From Cucumis sativus (taxonomy: Eukaryota; Streptophyta; Magnoliopsida; Cucurbitales; Cucurbitaceae): a stretch of DNA of 64,000 bases. Positions 36,901-48,832 of this stretch are shown here, one piece after another. The position numbers and the translations under genes are program-made. The notes beneath the pieces are model-generated. The model saw only the letters and a program-made list of their open reading frames with translations. It was not told where the DNA came from and searched no databases. Every line of letters begins with the position of its first letter. The first letter of the stretch is position 1. Location of the stretch: NCBI RefSeq assembly GCF_000004075.3, contig NC_026657.2:32412732-32476731 (forward strand), read 5' to 3'.

Positions 36901-39900
36901 ATTTTCTTCAAGAAGTGATATCAAGAAAAGATCAACCACAATTTTGGTATCCCAATAATAACAATGAACAAATTCCCTACTCATATGTCTCAGTGGATGA
37001 ACTGTGTAGGAAGTTCAAGAGCTATAATTTAGAAAGGAAATTATTAGTTGATGAAGAAGAAATGGTTTCAATAAAATTACCAAATAATAATAATAATACT
37101 GGGAAAAATTCCAAAAGTTGCCAAGAATTAAATGAAGAAGTTTCTTCAATTTCTAAATGGGAAGTGTTTAAAGCTTGTGCATCAAGGGAGCTCCTTCTCA
37201 TGAAAAGAAATTCCTTTATTTATGTCTTCAAAACATGCCAGGTTAGTGCCCCTTCTTAATTTACTTTTAGTGAACTATTTTCATTTTTTAATTTACTTCA
37301 ATAAAATCTCAAAAGTGTATATGCAGTTTAGAAAAAATTAATTAACATCTAATTCAAGAACGATGAACTTAAAGAAGATTTCATATTAGAAAGATGAGAA
37401 AACCTCATAACAAGTTATAAGATGCATGAATTAGTCATTCTTTTCAATTGATTCATCTTTCAAAAAAACTAAGAAGTATACTAATTAATTAACAAGTGTT
37501 CTGTGTTTTTGGTGGGATTATGTGTGCAGCTATTTATAATTGGTCTGATGACAATGACAGTGTTTCTAAGAACTAGAATGGAAATTGATATTGAAGATGG
37601 CAATTACTTCATGGGAGCCCTTTTTTTTGCTCTCATTTTACTTCTTGTTGATGGGTTTCCAGAATTGGTTATGACTATTCAAAGACTTGAAGTTTTCTAT
37701 AAACAAAAACAGTTCTATTTCTATCCGGCTTGGGCCTATGCTATTCCAGCTGCCATTCTCAAGATCCCTCTTTCCCTCGTCGAATCCTTAGTTTGGACTT
37801 CTCTTACTTACTACGTCATTGGCTTCACCCCTCAACCTATCAGGTTAGTTTTCATGAACTCTTTAGTTTGTAACCATTCTCAAAATGCTATAATTTGGAT
37901 TCAACGCTTAGAACTTCTTTTCTTTTTTCTTTTTTAATTTTTGGTTATAGGTTTTTTCAACAGTTTATTATTCTGTTTGGGGTGCATTTATCAGCATTGT
38001 CCATGTTTAGAATGATAGCTTCAATCTTCCAAAGCAATGGTGCTTCCCTTACAGTAGGCAATTTTGTAATATTATTTGCCTTGTTATTTGGTGGCTTCAT
38101 CATCTCACATCGTAAGTTTTCTTAATAACACTAAGGTCTCTGTTAGATTACGAGTTCATTCTTTAAAACTACGTACGTTTCATTTCTTCCGCAGTATGAT
38201 ATTAAAGCATTACAGAGAGAGAGTTTGATTTTCAATTTTTTGGAATTATGCAGCATCCATACCAGCTTGGTTGAAATGGGGTTTTTGGGTTTCACCAATT
38301 AGTTATGGAGAAATTGGCCTTTCTCTCAATGAATTTCTTGCACCAAGGTGGCAAAAGGTGAGACGAGACCCCCTTATTCTAAGCATAAGATACAAATTTT
38401 TCACAAAAAAAATCCATACTTGATCATATTCATGGACCAAAGCACATTGAAAGCTTTACATTTTCTTGAACAGAGTAATATTTAAGGGTGCAACCAAACT
38501 ATAGGCCTCTCAAAAAATAAAAAGGAATAATGTTTTCTTGTGACAACTTGAGATTGCCATGAATGGTTTATATGGTTGATTTTTTTATAGGTACAAGCTA
38601 CAAACACTACAATAGGTCATGAAGTGCTTCAAAGTCGAGGACTTGATTACCATAAAAGCATGTATTGGATTTCAGTCGCAGCCTTGTTCGGATTGGCATT
38701 CATTTTCAATATTGGATATGTCTTGGCACTAACTTTCCTCAACCGTAAGATCCTTTTTTTTATATTTCAACCACTTACACAGAATTAAGAATTAAAAGCT
38801 TTATTGGATACATCATTTTGAAAGTTTTGGAACTGATATAAGTTAACCCTTCTTATATTGTTTTGTGTACTAATTCAAAGTGAGCATTGCATATTAATAT
38901 GATTTTTTTTGTTCGTTTTATTCTTATACTATTTAGCTCCTGGATCATCTCGCGCTATTATCTCATATGAAAAGCTTTCCCAATCAAAGAACAGTGAAGA
39001 ATGCGATGGTGGTGGTGGAGCTACCTCTGTGGAACAAGGTCCTTTTAAGACCGTCATAGAATCCAAGAAAGGTTACATATTCAAATTATCTCTTTTATTT
39101 TTTTCTTTTGTTATTAAAATGAATTAGTTTATGATTTTTTTTTCATGAGGTTTCATTGCCATTTGAAATAACAGGAAGAATAGCGTTGCCTTTCAGACCT
39201 TTAACAGTAGTGTTTCAAGATTTGCAGTATTATGTGGACATGCCATTGGTAATGCTCTTTAGATCACTCTTTAACTAAACTAGCTTATGTAGGAGATTGT
39301 TTTTATAACACTTTCTGTTTTGTTGTATGGTCGGCCTAAAAAACATAGTTTCTCAAAATAAAATTTTCTGATATTTTCCTTATGTCAACAAATTTTTTCT
39401 TGAATACTTTCATATTGGTACCGTTGTTCTCACTCCCGCTCCTGTAGTTTTCAGTCTTGTGAGTCGTGAGATATGCTTGTCTTGCTCACTAGCATAACGA
39501 GAGAGGGAGTGAGAGAGCAAGAGAGTTAGAGAAAAAAAAAGAATTGGCTATTGCTAACAAGGAGTAGAACTTATATGGAAAAACCATGTGAAATCTTTGG
39601 AGAAATTTATAGGTCAGTCTCTCAAAAGTTTTTTGCTTTTTGATAACTGTTGTTAAGATTTGTGATAGGTTGATTTATTCAGAGAGAGACAACAGACTCT
39701 CACTTCATTTATGTCGTGGAAAGTAATAAACTGTTTTGAGAACAATCTCTAAGGCAATCCCCATATTCTTCATGTTTGAAGTATTAACCCTTTTTTCTTA
39801 TAAATATAATTTTGATTCAAGGAAATGAAAGAAAGGGGCTTCACCCAGAAGAAACTCCAACTCCTTTCTGATATAACAGGGGCTTTAAGGCCTGGTGTTC

Positions 39901-42900
39901 TCACAGCATTGATGGGTGTAAGTGGAGCTGGAAAAACAACTCTGCTTGATGTTCTTGCAGGACGAAAAACGAGTGGATACATTGAAGGAGAAATCAAAAT
40001 TGGTGGTTTTCCTAAAGTTCAAGAAACATTTGCTCGAATATCTGGTTACTGTGAACAAACTGATATACATTCTCCTCAAATAACAGTGGAAGAATCTCTG
40101 ATCTTCTCTGCTTGGCTCCGCTTGGCATCTGATATCGACTTGAAAACAAAAGCAGTACGGTCTTCTTTTCCTTCCCTCTTCAGGTAAACTAATTTGTCTT
40201 CTGATGTTAATGTTAGTTTATTTCTTGTCTCTTAGCAATTTGTGAATGAAGTCATTGAGACCATTGAACTTGATGGCATAAAAGATATGTTGGTTGGCAT
40301 ACCTGGTGTTAGTGGTCTATCAACCGAGCAGCGTAAACGGTTAACCATTGCTGTAGAGCTTGTTACCAATCCTTCTATCATCTTCATGGATGAGCCAACC
40401 ACTGGTTTGGATGCAAGAGCTGCTGCCATTGTAATGCGAGCGGTTAAGAATGTGGTTGATACTGGAAGAACAATAGTTTGTACCATCCACCAGCCGAGTA
40501 TCGACATCTTTGAATCGTTCGATGAGGTAAAAAAATTTCAATTGTTTTAATGCTCAAACCATGCTGATTTTTTCGTTATGGAAACAAAAGAGAACAATTG
40601 TTTGGGAACTATTACTTTTCTAAGGCTGCTTGTCTTCTTTTTGTGCAGTTGATTCTTTTGAAAACTGGTGGTCGTATGATCTATTGCGGACCGCTTGGAC
40701 AATGTTCAAGAAAGGTTATAGAATATTTTGAGGTAAGCCTGCCATGAAATTAGAATACCCTGCATGCTCCATATGCTCCATTTTCATATTCTTTGTGAGT
40801 ATTTTCATTTTCTATTGCATATACAGCATGTTCCAGGGGTTTCAAAGATTAGAGAAAACTACAATCCCGGAACATGGATGTTGGAAGTTACATCTCCATC
40901 AGCAGAAAATGAACTTGGCATAGATTTTGCTCAAGTGTACAAGAACTCTGCTCTATATAAGTGAGTTAAGTTCAATTTTTTTTTAACTCGACCAAGTATA
41001 TAACTATGATCAGGACTCCAAATAGAGTGTGATGAGACTCATTCAGTTGTCGTTTGAACTAAATGTTTTGAGAATGTCGACATAGTATTCTTGCAGTTTT
41101 GTTTTCTCCTCTTTTCAAGGGAAACTTTGTTGAATTTTTTATTGTTTTCAAAGGGAATTTTTTTGTTGCCGATGCTTATGAGTTTTTCTAAAGTCAGCTA
41201 AAAGTTTTTGTTGGCCACTTCTTTTATAAAAAAAATGTGTTGTTTATTGTAAGATTGACAAAGAACTTCATAGTTTAGTTGGAATCTCCATTGTTGTCAC
41301 GTCCTAAGTTGAATAAGGTAATTCGGAGAAGGGTATGTCAAGGTGACATTTCTAATAAAGCAGGTCTTTCTATTACATTTGTTTTGCAGGAACATCAAAG
41401 AGCTTGTAAAGCAGTTGAGCAGTCCACCTCCAGGTTCAAGAGATCTGCATTTTTCAAATGTCTTTTCACAAAGTTTCGTCGAACAGTTCAAGGCTTGCTT
41501 TTGGAAACAAAACATGTCATATTGGAGAAATCCTTCCTTTAACTTACTCCGCTTTGTTCGAACAGTTGCATCGTCTTTAATTTTTGGGATACTATTCTGG
41601 AAACAAGGAAAAAAGCTGTGAGTAGTCTATGCATTTATTATTCATTGTCTAATTTCATGAATGTGAAAGCATTTTAGAATCTTTCCATTTTAGTTCTCAT
41701 AGCATTAGGAGACTGACAGGCATGTAAACTCTTGGAGGGCATTTGAGACATCTACAGTAAAACTTTTTGAAAATTCTCATTGTTTACCATGTCTACTTTT
41801 CTGTATTCATCCTCTCTTCCTTTGTAACTCAGCTGAAAACAGTCTGCACCCAAAACAGACTCTTATAACTCATAGGCTATAATAACTATCCTCATTCCTT
41901 ATTCTCTTTTTGTTTGTGTTTGAAGAGAAAACCAGCAGAACTTGTTCAATGTTTTGGGTTCGATGTACACTGCTGTAATCTTCCTTGGCATTGACAATTG
42001 TGGATCAGTCCTTCCTATTGTATCAATGGAGAGAACTGTGATGTACAGAGAAAGGTTTGCTGGGATGTATTCGTCATGGGCTTATTCACTAGCACAGGTA
42101 TGTATTCATTTTAACTTGTTCAATCTTTTTTATCCTAATGGTTTAGCTTTTAGCTTAGATTTTTTCGTTCATAGTCCATAAACAGTTAACTTTGTATCCA
42201 ATGGGAACTTTAAAAATGTCTAATATATAATATTGATCTCCACGAGCCCTATGTTCAAATCCCTTAAATGTTATTTCCTTCCCGATTAATATCTATTTTC
42301 ATTTGTTGGGTAATAAGATTAACGTAGTATCAAAGCAAGAGGTTTTGTGTTTAAACTCCAAGAATATCATTTTGCCCCCAATTAATATTGTTTTCTACAT
42401 GTTCAGAATTCTACGAATTCTCAAACTCATAAGCGTGGGAGAGTGTTAAAGCATAGATATAACTAAATTTATCACAACTCATAAGCTGAAGTTTTTGCAT
42501 CAATTCGTGATTTAGCGATACCTAATAAGTGAATACAAAATGTTTTCTTCTCTACTGTACAGGTGATTGTTGAGGTTCCTTACATATTTATACAAGCAGC
42601 TGCCTATGTCATTATCATTTACCCAATGATTGGATACTATGCATCAGCAACCAAAATACTTTGGTGTTTCTACTCATTTTTGTGTGTATTTCTCTGCTAC
42701 AACTACCTTGGGATGTTGCTAATCTCCATTACGCCAAACTTTCACATTGCTAACATTTTGTCCTCTGCCTTCTTCACCCTCTTCAATCTCTTTTCTGGGT
42801 TTCTTATTCCAAATCCGGTAAGCCATGTTTTATTAACTGAAGCTCTTCCTTAATGTTGTTTATTTTTGCCTTTTTTTCCACCCTATGATTGAAACTAGAT

Positions 42901-43354
42901 CTATTACTCTATAATTACAAGCAAAAGACATTGGAGACCAAACCCTGATACTAGACCAGACGAACAAATCATATATAAGACTTTTCTTGGTTAAATTATA
43001 AAAAACAATACCCTTCAACTTCCATTTGTGTCAAAAATATCCTTCTACTTTCAAAAGTTGTAATATTACTTATGAATATTTATGCAGCAAATCCCAAAGT
43101 GGTGGACATGGATGTATTACCTTACCCCAACATCATGGATTTTGAATTGTTTACTAACTTCTCAGTATGGAGATATAGACAGAACATTGATGGTGTTTGG
43201 AGAAAAGACAACAGTATCAGCTTTCTTAAGAGATTACTTTGGGTTTCATCACAGTCAACTTCCACTTGTAGCAGTCATTCTCATCCTCTTCCCTCTTGCA
43301 TATGCTCTTCTTTTTGGATTTTGTATAGGAAAATTGAATTTCCAAAAAAGGTAA
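32977..43354 (+). CDS. Full-size ABCG (PDR) transporter, ABCG37/PDR9-like, copy 2
   Basis: Twenty-three exons: 32977-33320, 34190-34313, 34924-35009, 35219-35303, 35397-35556, 35656-35732, 35824-35877, 36143-36233, 36613-37241, 37530-37843, 37951-38111, 38254-38357, 38591-38744, 38937-39071, 39175-39248, 39822-40154, 40236-40526, 40649-40732, 40827-40960, 41390-41617, 41926-42097, 42563-42817, 43088-43354; 1451 aa, with the same intron phases as copy 1. It keeps the N-terminal [12 protein letters not shown] segment seen in PDR9-type proteins. NBD1: Walker A 191-199, ISGGQ 330-334, Walker B 350-355, Leu388 at the switch position. NBD2: GVSGAGKTT 896-904, LSTEQ 1003-1007, D1027/E1028, His1060. 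Odd point: residues 214-239 carry [18 protein letters not shown] where copy 1 has the family-typical [14 protein letters not shown]. It is a plasma-membrane exporter by family; the substrate is unknown. Confidence 0.93.
33892..33962. repeat. (TA)n microsatellite, 71 bp, in intron 1 of ABCG copy 2
   Basis: The longest pure AT dinucleotide run in the window, about 35 units, with cruciform potential. It lies about 230 bp before the exon 2 acceptor. Confidence 0.95.
37083..37099 (+). repeat. (AAT)n tract inside ABCG copy 2 coding sequence
   Basis: In-frame AAT triplets encode five Asn (context KLP-N5-TGK) in the NBD1-to-membrane linker. A second Asn-rich stretch (YP-N4-EQ) is coded at about 36955-36966. 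Confidence 0.85.
42226..42480. mobile_element. Second, more decayed copy of the LTR/TRIM-like repeat, in intron 21 of ABCG copy 2
   Basis: The order of phrases matches 6411-6580: 'gtagtatcaaagcaagagg' (a decayed TGGTATCAGAGC region), 'tttgtgtttaaactcc', 'ttgcccccaattaatattg', 'tttctacatg', 'gtgggagagtgtta'. An upstream partial repetition ('ccctatgttcaaatcccttaa', 'ttcccgattaatatc', 'catttgttgggt') suggests two nested or tandem pieces. Confidence 0.5.
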
Positions 43355-45386
43355 ACAAAACCAATTTCCTTAGTTACCTTTGTAGAAAATGAAAGACTTA
43401 AACTAAATTTTGTCCATAATGTTTATATTTTAAAGTTCTTAATATTGTTTCATCACTACTACTCTGGTAAAAGTTTGTCTAGTCTCTATTTCTATGTTTG
43501 TGTGGAATATTATGAACTTCAAAGAATGTCTTTCTTTAGAAAACGTCTTCTTTTAAAAGTTTGAAAACCAAAATAGAATCCGATACCTTACAAAAGCTAC
43601 GAGCATGATTTTAAATTGAGATGGAAGAAAAGTATCATCAATTTCCAAATTAAAAAACTAAACAAATTTATTTTCAAGCATATCCTATATCATTTCTAAA
43701 ACAAATATTTTAATATCTAGTACGATCGACGACGAGTAAGACAATTCGATATACAAATCTTGTAATTACAGAGACATTAATATATTAATCTACTTACATT
43801 TGACTTAGCCAAAATTATCGCCATTGAGCTAAAGAGCAATGTGATAATATTTCTTGGTTTTTATTCAATAACTTAAAATATTATTGAACTATAAATCCAA
43901 CCTAAGTGAACTTGTTTGTTTTATTTTTAACAAATAAAAACATAACTTTACACTTTATTGCAAAAAAAAGGAAAAAAATTGTAACAAACCATAAAAAACC
44001 ATACAAAATTAGTGATATTAAACAAAAAAAAATTATCATCTTTTAAATTTACTAAAAAAATATAGTAAAATAAATTCTATTATCATTTTAATTTTAATAA
44101 TCGATTTTAAGTCTTAATAGTTTATCTATTTTGTCAAACTATAAATGTTATCTCATTAAATTAAGTTAGACTACTAAAAATTCAATTAATATTTTTCTCA
44201 TATTGATGAATCAACGAGGTAGTAAAAATTATTTTTTTCAAAATTAACTTTGAGGTAAGTTAATAATTTGATTCCTCCTCTCAAACTTCCAAAATTGTTC
44301 TAAAATTATTCGTTAGTTTAAAATGATACAAAATCTTCAAATTAATTATTCACACAGAACACTGCTTGAAACAAACTAAATTGAAAACCTATATAGAGAG
44401 AGTCCATTTCCAGTTCAACTATTATAGCTTCAATCCATTTAGACTAAAAGGAATCAAACTGAAGCTAAAAATTAATAACATTTATATGTGCATAAATAAT
44501 TACAAAATATTTGAAAACTATATTAGACACAGAAGAAAGTACACAAGATTATAGAAGGAAAACATGGCATTTGGAGGGAAGAAAACTGTAATTCAATTAA
44601 ACTATATGTTAAACTTATAAAATATTTCAACTCTAATCTTTCAAGTTTAGCTTCCCAAATTTGCATTCTCTAAGTTAATGAATCAACCCTTGAATCCCTA
44701 CAAACTCAGCAAATGCTACAAAATTTTGAATAGTGAAAAAAAAAAATCAACTTCTAACATACAAGCAAGCTGAAATGGAGATCCGAAATTGTTCAGCACT
44801 CCACCCTGCACAATCACGAGGCCATCAGTTGAACCCTAACAAAATACTAGTTTTTTCTTTCGATTAGTGTTTGGGTTTATCTCACATTCATACACTAACA
44901 CGACTAAACTCACAAAACAACAACATTCAACCTATATCTAATCCCCTTGGATTTTACGGGATGTAAGGTACCTAAATAAGAATATTGGATAGTTCAAAAT
45001 ATATATATATATATTGGTACTGTAAGCTAGTAAGTTGTACAAGGGCAAATGGATAGGATGTTAGCTACGGGATCTCGTTATAAATCGAAGACAGGTGAGT
45101 GTGAAAGTAAGCAATTCTTGTATGTTGACGATCTAGGGCTTAGGTGTATACTCAAGCGTGCCTTTATACTTGGACTAGAAATGACTATTTTCTAGTCGTG
45201 GATTTTATATTTTGATATATTCCTTCTTCCTAACAATATTTCGTATTCTTCTTATCAAGAAGATTGTTGTGTTTTACATATAAAAAATAAAAAAGCAAGG
45301 AAGTCTACGTACCAAAATATTATATAAATCAGAGCTGAACAATTTTTTACTCCCCATAACCAAAAGTAATGAACTCCTAGAGAATG
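43355..45386. other. Intergenic DNA between ABCG copy 2 and RPF1 (converging genes)
   Basis: Holds the 3' flanks of two convergent genes. AT-rich, without recognised coding frames. A perfect small hairpin (gactagaaa ... tttctagtc) lies at 45173-45197, and a (TA)n run at 44999-45014. Confidence 0.5.
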
Positions 45387-48171
45387 TCACAAGAAAAATC
45401 TTCTGCGGCTTGTATCCATTTCAGGCTAGAATTCAAAGAAGTAAAAAAACATTAGATAAGCAGCATAGATAATAATCTATTAGTGTCCATTACATGCACA
45501 TCTGATAGAGATAGACTTGACTTACCTTATGAACCCATTCATATTCCCCGCCTTTTGAATCGAAAGTTCCATGCTGCAAACTGATCAATTTCATTGTGAA
45601 CCGAGGACCACATTCCTAAAAATCAAATCTCAGAATCAGTTGTCTACACTAACATTCCTTCTATCATTATTTAGCCATTTTTTCTCTAACTATTTCTCAT
45701 ATTTTAGAGCATACTAATATCACTTTCATTCAAATCAAATAAAAAAAAAGGAACAAAAATTGGCATAAAGAATAACATGGAAGTTTTGGACACTAAGTGA
45801 TGACATGGTCCTCGCCAACCCTCTTGAATGAGCTGCAACTTCTTTATTTTGTCGAAGGAGAAGGAAGACTAAATTCAAAGGGATACAAGACATGACAATC
45901 TGGAAAAAATGGCAGTACATAATCTCCGAGGATAACATAATAAAACTTGGGTGTGTTCTGATACAAGTCAATTTTACTCCACACACTCGTTGGTTAGTTT
46001 CCAGATTGATTGAAGAAACAAAAGCCGATATAAAATACTAATATTGATGTGTGAGAGTTAATGACAGTATAAAACAGGAGTATGCTACAATAAGAAATTT
46101 TTGGGTTCCATAGACTATTTCTCACAAAACCGAGAAATACCCACGAAACGTTCTAAATTTCCAGAGTCCCTCTGTCATGGTTCCTTGATTATAAATGAAT
46201 TGATGTTAATCATCACCCCCAAAAAAATTAGAGGAAGAAAAAAAACTGAGTTGCAGAAAGAGAGACAAGATGAAAACAAGTAAACAATATTGAAGTCTCC
46301 AAGTTGCAAAATAAACCACTATAGATATCATAAAACAACGTTTTATGAGTAGTAGGTTAATATCGACCTGAAGACGAGCAATCACTTTCTGCTGAGGAAC
46401 TTTCTCACCCTTGGTACCCTTGGACTTCTTTTTTGAGTCAGCCTCTTTTTTATTTTCCTTGCTTTCAAAAATGTATCTGAGAAGGTAAAAACACAAATTA
46501 GTCATAGTCCAACTCACCTAAATACAGAAAAATATATATATAAAGCAGCATACCTGTGATGCCGAAAAAATATAAAATCTCGTTGGTTATGAAAAGTTAC
46601 AACCCGCCGACCGCGAAAATTGGGATCTTGAGGGAATAATGATTGTATTAATCTAAAGAAACAACACAACAACAAAAGTCAATGCATTGAGAAAAACTTG
46701 AGATATCATAATTACAGAAACATAAAAAAAGAAACAAGAACACCTAAAAATTAAATGCGGACATCACAAGACAGTATTTGCAGATAAAGAAATTAAGGTA
46801 CAGAAAGTAACCTTCCAACACGAAGACCAAGGCGTGTTGTGAAGTTGGTCAATACAAGTTCTGGCTGATGACCCGTTGGATTTCCATGATTCTACAAAGC
46901 AAGAAAAGACTAAATGTTTACGGTTTCTTGGGAAAAAAATCCTCCAAAAACCCAGTAGTAGTTAAAATGCAATACAACGGTTCAGAGGTTATTTTATTGA
47001 TATGAACCAGTATACCTTAATTTCCTTACGTAAGACGACATTTGAAATCTTGAAATGGGCAGTAGGTCCCTCAGGTAAGCCAATAATTAAAAGTCCATCT
47101 AGAATTTCAAAACATTGCAGTAGATTGAGAAAAGAATCTAAACTATATAGCTAAAGAAAGAAAACTAGAAAAAGAGAGAACAAGTTTGAAAGAGACGAAT
47201 TAACATGCAAGAAAGAACTGGAAGGTTTCTGAAGGGCTATCAACTTACCCAATTTTCTCCTACTCGTATGGACAACCATCAAAGAAGTGAAGTCTTTGGC
47301 ATTTGCATATTCTACAATCTGCAAGCAAGAGAAGATTTGGTATTCTATACATATTAGTATAAACTTCTTTATTTTCTAATTTACTTTTCCTTCTTCATAT
47401 TCATTAGAAAATATAAATATGACTTATGAGCATAACCTTCTTCAAATCGTTAGTCCCTCTCTTGTAGTAATGTGCATTTGGTATCACCGAAAGCAACTCT
47501 GATATAAAAGCAGGACCAATCTGCAAACAGTAAGTCACATAAGTATAAGGTACTAAGTCTAATCAACTCCGAACATTTTAGGTTAGTCTCCATTTAGCAA
47601 ATGTTGCTCAAAAAATAAATTGAGAAATCTTACCGTAGAATTAAAACGACAAGTAGTAATTAGAATTTTTGGCAAAATGTCGCGCTTTATGATAGAACTA
47701 AATTCATCGGCATCATTTCCAGCAAATAGCTGCAGAGGATAAAAAACTAGCCTTATTAAAATTGTGAACTCTAATAACAAGAATTACAAATAAACAAAAG
47801 CTAAAACATGTCATATATTGAGATTTAAAAAGAAGAACCTCTTCGTCATCAGGTTTGCAAACAGTCTCATCAACCTCCCTAGTGTTCTCAATGGTGCGAG
47901 GAATCTTTCTAGGAGGAAGCTACGGAAAAAAAAAAATATGAAGTCAGAATCTCAGAGATAGAAGACAAACAAACAGAGTAGATGCTGGAGTTGATGGATA
48001 TACTTCTTCTCCAAGTTCAAGAGCTTGCTTCTCAGCAGCATCACGAGCCTTAGCCCTCTTGCGTTTCTCTAGCTTCTTCTGATGCTTGAGGTTCGCGTGC
48101 ACTTCTGCCCTCTTTTCTTTGTTCTTTATCGTTGATGGGACTATAACCTTGTTCTTCTTCTCCTCCCCCAT
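45387..48171 (-). CDS. RPF1: Ribosome production factor 1 (Brix-domain ribosome biogenesis protein)
   Basis: Eleven minus-strand exons: 48171-48004, 47919-47839, 47729-47634, 47520-47437, 47318-47249, 47098-47016, 46891-46812, 46652-46554, 46476-46368, 45615-45526 and 45425-45387; all phases match, 332 aa. RPF1 is a nucleolar factor for processing of large-subunit pre-rRNA (27S). The N-terminus (residues about 1-50) is strongly basic: [31 protein letters not shown] comes next, then an acidic [11 protein letters not shown]. The Brix fold spans roughly residues 85-310: [10 protein letters not shown], then [48 protein letters not shown], and the terminal half [18 protein letters not shown] Lys/Ser-rich insert ([17 protein letters not shown]) sits before the last strand, as usual in this family. 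Arabidopsis MEE49 appears to be the counterpart (from memory). Confidence 0.92.
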
Positions 48172-48650
48172 TTAGACTCCTTGATCAACCTCTAACATAA
48201 ATGAAAAATTGATGAAAGAGAACAAATATGAATACAAGCAACTATAGGAAAAAACAATTACGAGAAGAAAGAAGAACAAAATTTTCTCTACCACGAATTG
48301 AATAAAAATTTGGAATCGGGTTGGACATATTATTAACATATGAAAACAGGATTCGGGCTTCGAAACCCAAAACAAAATTGCCAAAATCGACCTTAAATCA
48401 AATTCCAACCTCCTAAATCAAATAATGAAGCCAAATAATAGTGGGTATCCAAAACGAAACTCTCAGTAAAACCCTATCAAATCTTACCAAGACTCTAAAC
48501 TGTAGCACCGGCGACGAACAGCAGACAGCAGCGGAGAGAAAATCGGCGTAAAGCTTGAGGCAAACGCTCACCGGCGACGAGCGACTGGAGACGACGGCGG
48601 CAGAGCTTGAGCAAAAGAGTTGATAGCGCAGCCGTGGGTGACAGCTGAAA
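48172..48650 (-). other. 5' leader and promoter region of RPF1
   Basis: The part next to the start is AT-rich. The part near 48500-48600 is GC-rich (gcaccggcgacgaac... style), as expected for a housekeeping core promoter. No TATA box was picked out. Confidence 0.4.
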
Positions 48651-48654
48651 GGTT

Positions 48655-48681
48655 AGAGAGAGAGAGAGAGAGAGAGAGAGG
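48655..48681. repeat. (AG)n microsatellite
   Basis: A pure AG run of about 13 units, between RPF1 and the tRNA gene; it reads as CT on the strand of both genes. Confidence 0.95.
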
Positions 48682-48750
48682 AGACGGGGGTTTTAGACCT
48701 AACCAATATATATGTTTTAAACATATTTTTCGCATGATAATGAAATTTGC

Positions 48751-48757
48751 AAAAAAA
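48751..48757 (-). terminator. RNA polymerase III terminator of tRNA-Ile
   Basis: A run of seven T on the minus strand starts 2 bases past the discriminator base of the tRNA gene, a standard Pol III stop. Confidence 0.85.
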
Positions 48758-48758
48758 T

Positions 48759-48832
48759 TGGCCCATGCAGGTTTCGAACCTGCGACCTTCGCGTTATTAG
48801 CACGACGCTCTAACCAACTGAGCTAATAGGCC
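48759..48832 (-). tRNA. tRNA-Ile (anticodon AAU)
   Basis: A 74-nt cloverleaf on the minus strand. The acceptor stem GGCCTAT pairs with ATGGGCC (one G-T wobble), with discriminator A. Box A is TAGCTCAGTTGG and box B is GGTTCGAAACC. The anticodon loop CTAATAA puts AAT at positions 34-36, read as inosine-modified IAU for isoleucine. There is no intron and no encoded CCA. It is transcribed in the same direction as RPF1, about 590 bp upstream of its start. Confidence 0.96.

Noticed and set aside
45735..45986. 83-codon minus-strand open frame between RPF1 exons 9 and 10
   Set aside because: It lies wholly in an intron, and skipping it keeps the Brix-domain frame intact.
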